A DNA stretch of 43,007 bases from the NCBI GenBank assembly GCA_026706565.1, contig JAPOYM010000098.1, positions 1 through 43,007 on the forward strand, read 5' to 3'. Both the position numbers and the translations under genes were made by a program. The stretch is from a bacterium (GTDB lineage: Bacteria > Actinomycetota > Acidimicrobiia > Acidimicrobiales > CATQHL01). Positions 41,764 to 43,007 of the stretch are shown here, one piece after another (the stretch's first letter is position 1; the number at the start of each line of letters is the position of its first letter). The notes under the pieces are model-generated. The model worked only from the letters and a program-made list of their open reading frames with translations. It had not been told where the DNA came from and made no database searches.

Positions 41764-43007
41764 CTAGTCGGCGGTGAGTAGGTTCGCGAACCGGTGGTAG
41801 CGCTGCTCGGCGGGGCCTGTCCAGCGCGGGTCGGGCTCGACGATGCGCGCCGTGGCGGCCCAGCGGGCGCCGTCGGCTAGGTCGGTCTCCAGCCCGGCGA
41901 CGAGGCGGGCAGCGAAGGCGGCGCCCAAGGCGGCGCTCTCGGGCGCCGCCCCGACGTGAACCGGCAGGTCGCAGCAGTCGGCCAGGGCCTGCATCCACGG
42001 TCTGAGCGCGGTGCCGCCGCCGGTCGCCACGATTCGCCGGGGGGCGATTCCCGCTGCCTCGATGTGGCGGCGCACCACGAAGCCGGCGGTCTCCAGCGCC
42101 GCCCGGTGCAGGTGCGCGCGCCGGTGGGTGGCCTCCAGGCCCAACAGTGAGGCCGAACGGGCCCTGCCGGCCACAGGGGTGCGCTCGGGGTGGATCGACG
42201 GCACCCACAGGGGCAGGTCGCCTGGTTCCAGTGCCGCCAGCGCGGCGTCGAAGCCCTCGCCGGCGGCCGGGTCGCCCAGCATGGCCCGCACCCGGTCCCA
42301 GAAGAGTCCCCCGGCGTTGCTCGGGCCGCCGACGCAGAACCGGTCGGCGGCGACGTGGGGGATACACCAGAGACCGTCGATTTCAAGCCACGAATCGGTC
42401 ACGATCCAGCACACCAGCGTGCTTCCGACCGTGACGATGACATCGCCCACGGCGGTGGCCCCGGCGACGGCGAGCTCCGCGAGGCCGTCGGGGATGCCCG
42501 CGCCCAGCGGGGCGCCGTCCACGTCGCCGGCCGCGGCCCAGCCCGCCACGAGCCGCGGCAGCCGCTCGGGCCCGACGCCGAGTCGGCCGCACAGCGCAGG
42601 ATCCCAGCCGGTGCCGTCGAACAGAGGCACCGCCGTCATGGCGGTGGCCGTGTCGAGCGCCGCGGTGCCGGCGAGCGCAGCGTTGGCGACGCTCTGCGCG
42701 GGCCAGAACCCTGCCGCGTCCCGGTGGCGGCCGGCCAAGCAGCGCACGAACCCCAGCCACTCCTCGTTGCCCACAGGCGGCAGCCCGGCGACCGCCTCGC
42801 CGCGGGCGTCGCCGTACAGCAGGCCGGGACCGAAGGGCACGCCCCGCTCGTCCACCGCGGTGAGCGACGGCACCATGGCCGCCACGCAGAGCGCCTGCGG
42901 GTCGCCCGCGTGGCGCACGTCGGCCCACGCCGCCGCCGGCCCGGCGCGCCAAGCGCTCGCGGCGTCGTGCTCCAGCAGTCCCGGCGCCGGGAAGCGCAGC
43001 TCGTGGG
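41764..43007 (-). CDS. FGGY-family carbohydrate kinase (partial, N-terminus outside window)
   Basis: The frame is open to the right edge; visible are 413 residues including the complete C-terminus. Upstream of an internal GTG at 42918, the frame continues with HELRFPAPGLLEHDAASAW, the FGGY family motif for the substrate-binding region, so the true start lies beyond 43007. Later features are GLLYGDARG, GTAALDTATAM, GDVIVTVGST (phosphate/ATP region), GGPSNAGGLFWDRV, a PSIHPERTP segment, and RRIVATGGGTALRPWMQALAD with PVHVGAAPESAALGAAFAA, the C-terminal ATP-binding signature. These kinases phosphorylate xylulose, glycerol, gluconate or similar sugars. The motifs resemble the xylulokinase branch, but the substrate is not certain. 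Confidence 0.85.
   Translation of the reverse strand, partial: HELRFPAPGLLEHDAASAWRAGPAAAWADVRHAGDPQALCVAAMVPSLTAVDERGVPFGPGLLYGDARGEAVAGLPPVGNEEWLGFVRCLAGRHRDAAGFWPAQSVANAALAGTAALDTATAMTAVPLFDGTGWDPALCGRLGVGPERLPRLVAGWAAAGDVDGAPLGAGIPDGLAELAVAGATAVGDVIVTVGSTLVCWIVTDSWLEIDGLWCIPHVAADRFCVGGPSNAGGLFWDRVRAMLGDPAAGEGFDAALAALEPGDLPLWVPSIHPERTPVAGRARSASLLGLEATHRRAHLHRAALETAGFVVRRHIEAAGIAPRRIVATGGGTALRPWMQALADCCDLPVHVGAAPESAALGAAFAARLVAGLETDLADGARWAATARIVEPDPRWTGPAEQRYHRFANLLTAD

Overview
The window is a very GC-rich stretch of actinobacterial-type chromosome. The features pointing that way are GTG/TTG starts, many 1-8 nt gene overlaps, TANNNT boxes placed 6-8 nt before start codons as in leaderless transcripts, and a dapA-RNase J gene pair. 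My best guess is an uncultured Acidimicrobiia-like actinobacterium. That is inference, because no rRNA or other marker gene is present. I found no tRNA, rRNA, CRISPR array, transposase or replication origin.

Left part (1-18.5 kb): a catabolic region on both strands. The minus strand carries a complete branched-chain/amide-type ABC importer (binding protein, LivH, LivM, LivG, LivF) followed by a VOC protein and the start of a lipoprotein. It has a well-formed promoter with an overlapping palindrome. Upstream, also on the minus strand, lie an enoyl-CoA hydratase, an acyl-CoA ligase and an unrecognised two-repeat protein. Divergently, a plus-strand operon encodes acyl-CoA dehydrogenase, SDR, a carboxymuconolactone-decarboxylase-like protein, an amidohydrolase, a second copy of the two-repeat protein, a DUF35 protein, a second acyl-CoA ligase and a Cys-less thiolase-like protein. 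Together they suggest uptake of a small acid, CoA activation, beta-oxidation-like steps and a retro-aldol or thiolytic cleavage. The substrate cannot be read from sequence.

Middle part (18.5-27.5 kb): dapA and RNase J on the plus strand, then a minus-strand series of MBOAT acyltransferase, SGNH hydrolase, an ArsC-family gene and two oligopeptide-transporter ATPases without permeases. The ArsC gene has an in-frame TGA exactly at its catalytic Cys12 codon. Arg60, Arg94 and Arg107 are intact, a TANNNT box precedes the start, and a hairpin follows the TGA. This is a strong candidate selenoprotein and the most interesting item in the window.

Right part (27.5-43 kb): one gene of 13.6 kb encodes a secreted protein of about 4543 residues. 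It has two fibronectin-III-like domains, a Pro/Ser hinge, about 35 Calx-beta-like repeats of two lengths and a Cys-containing C-terminal domain, with no visible anchor. Poly-C tracts lie on both sides of it (C13 upstream, C10 immediately after the stop). A SnoaL-like protein and a partial FGGY sugar kinase complete the window.
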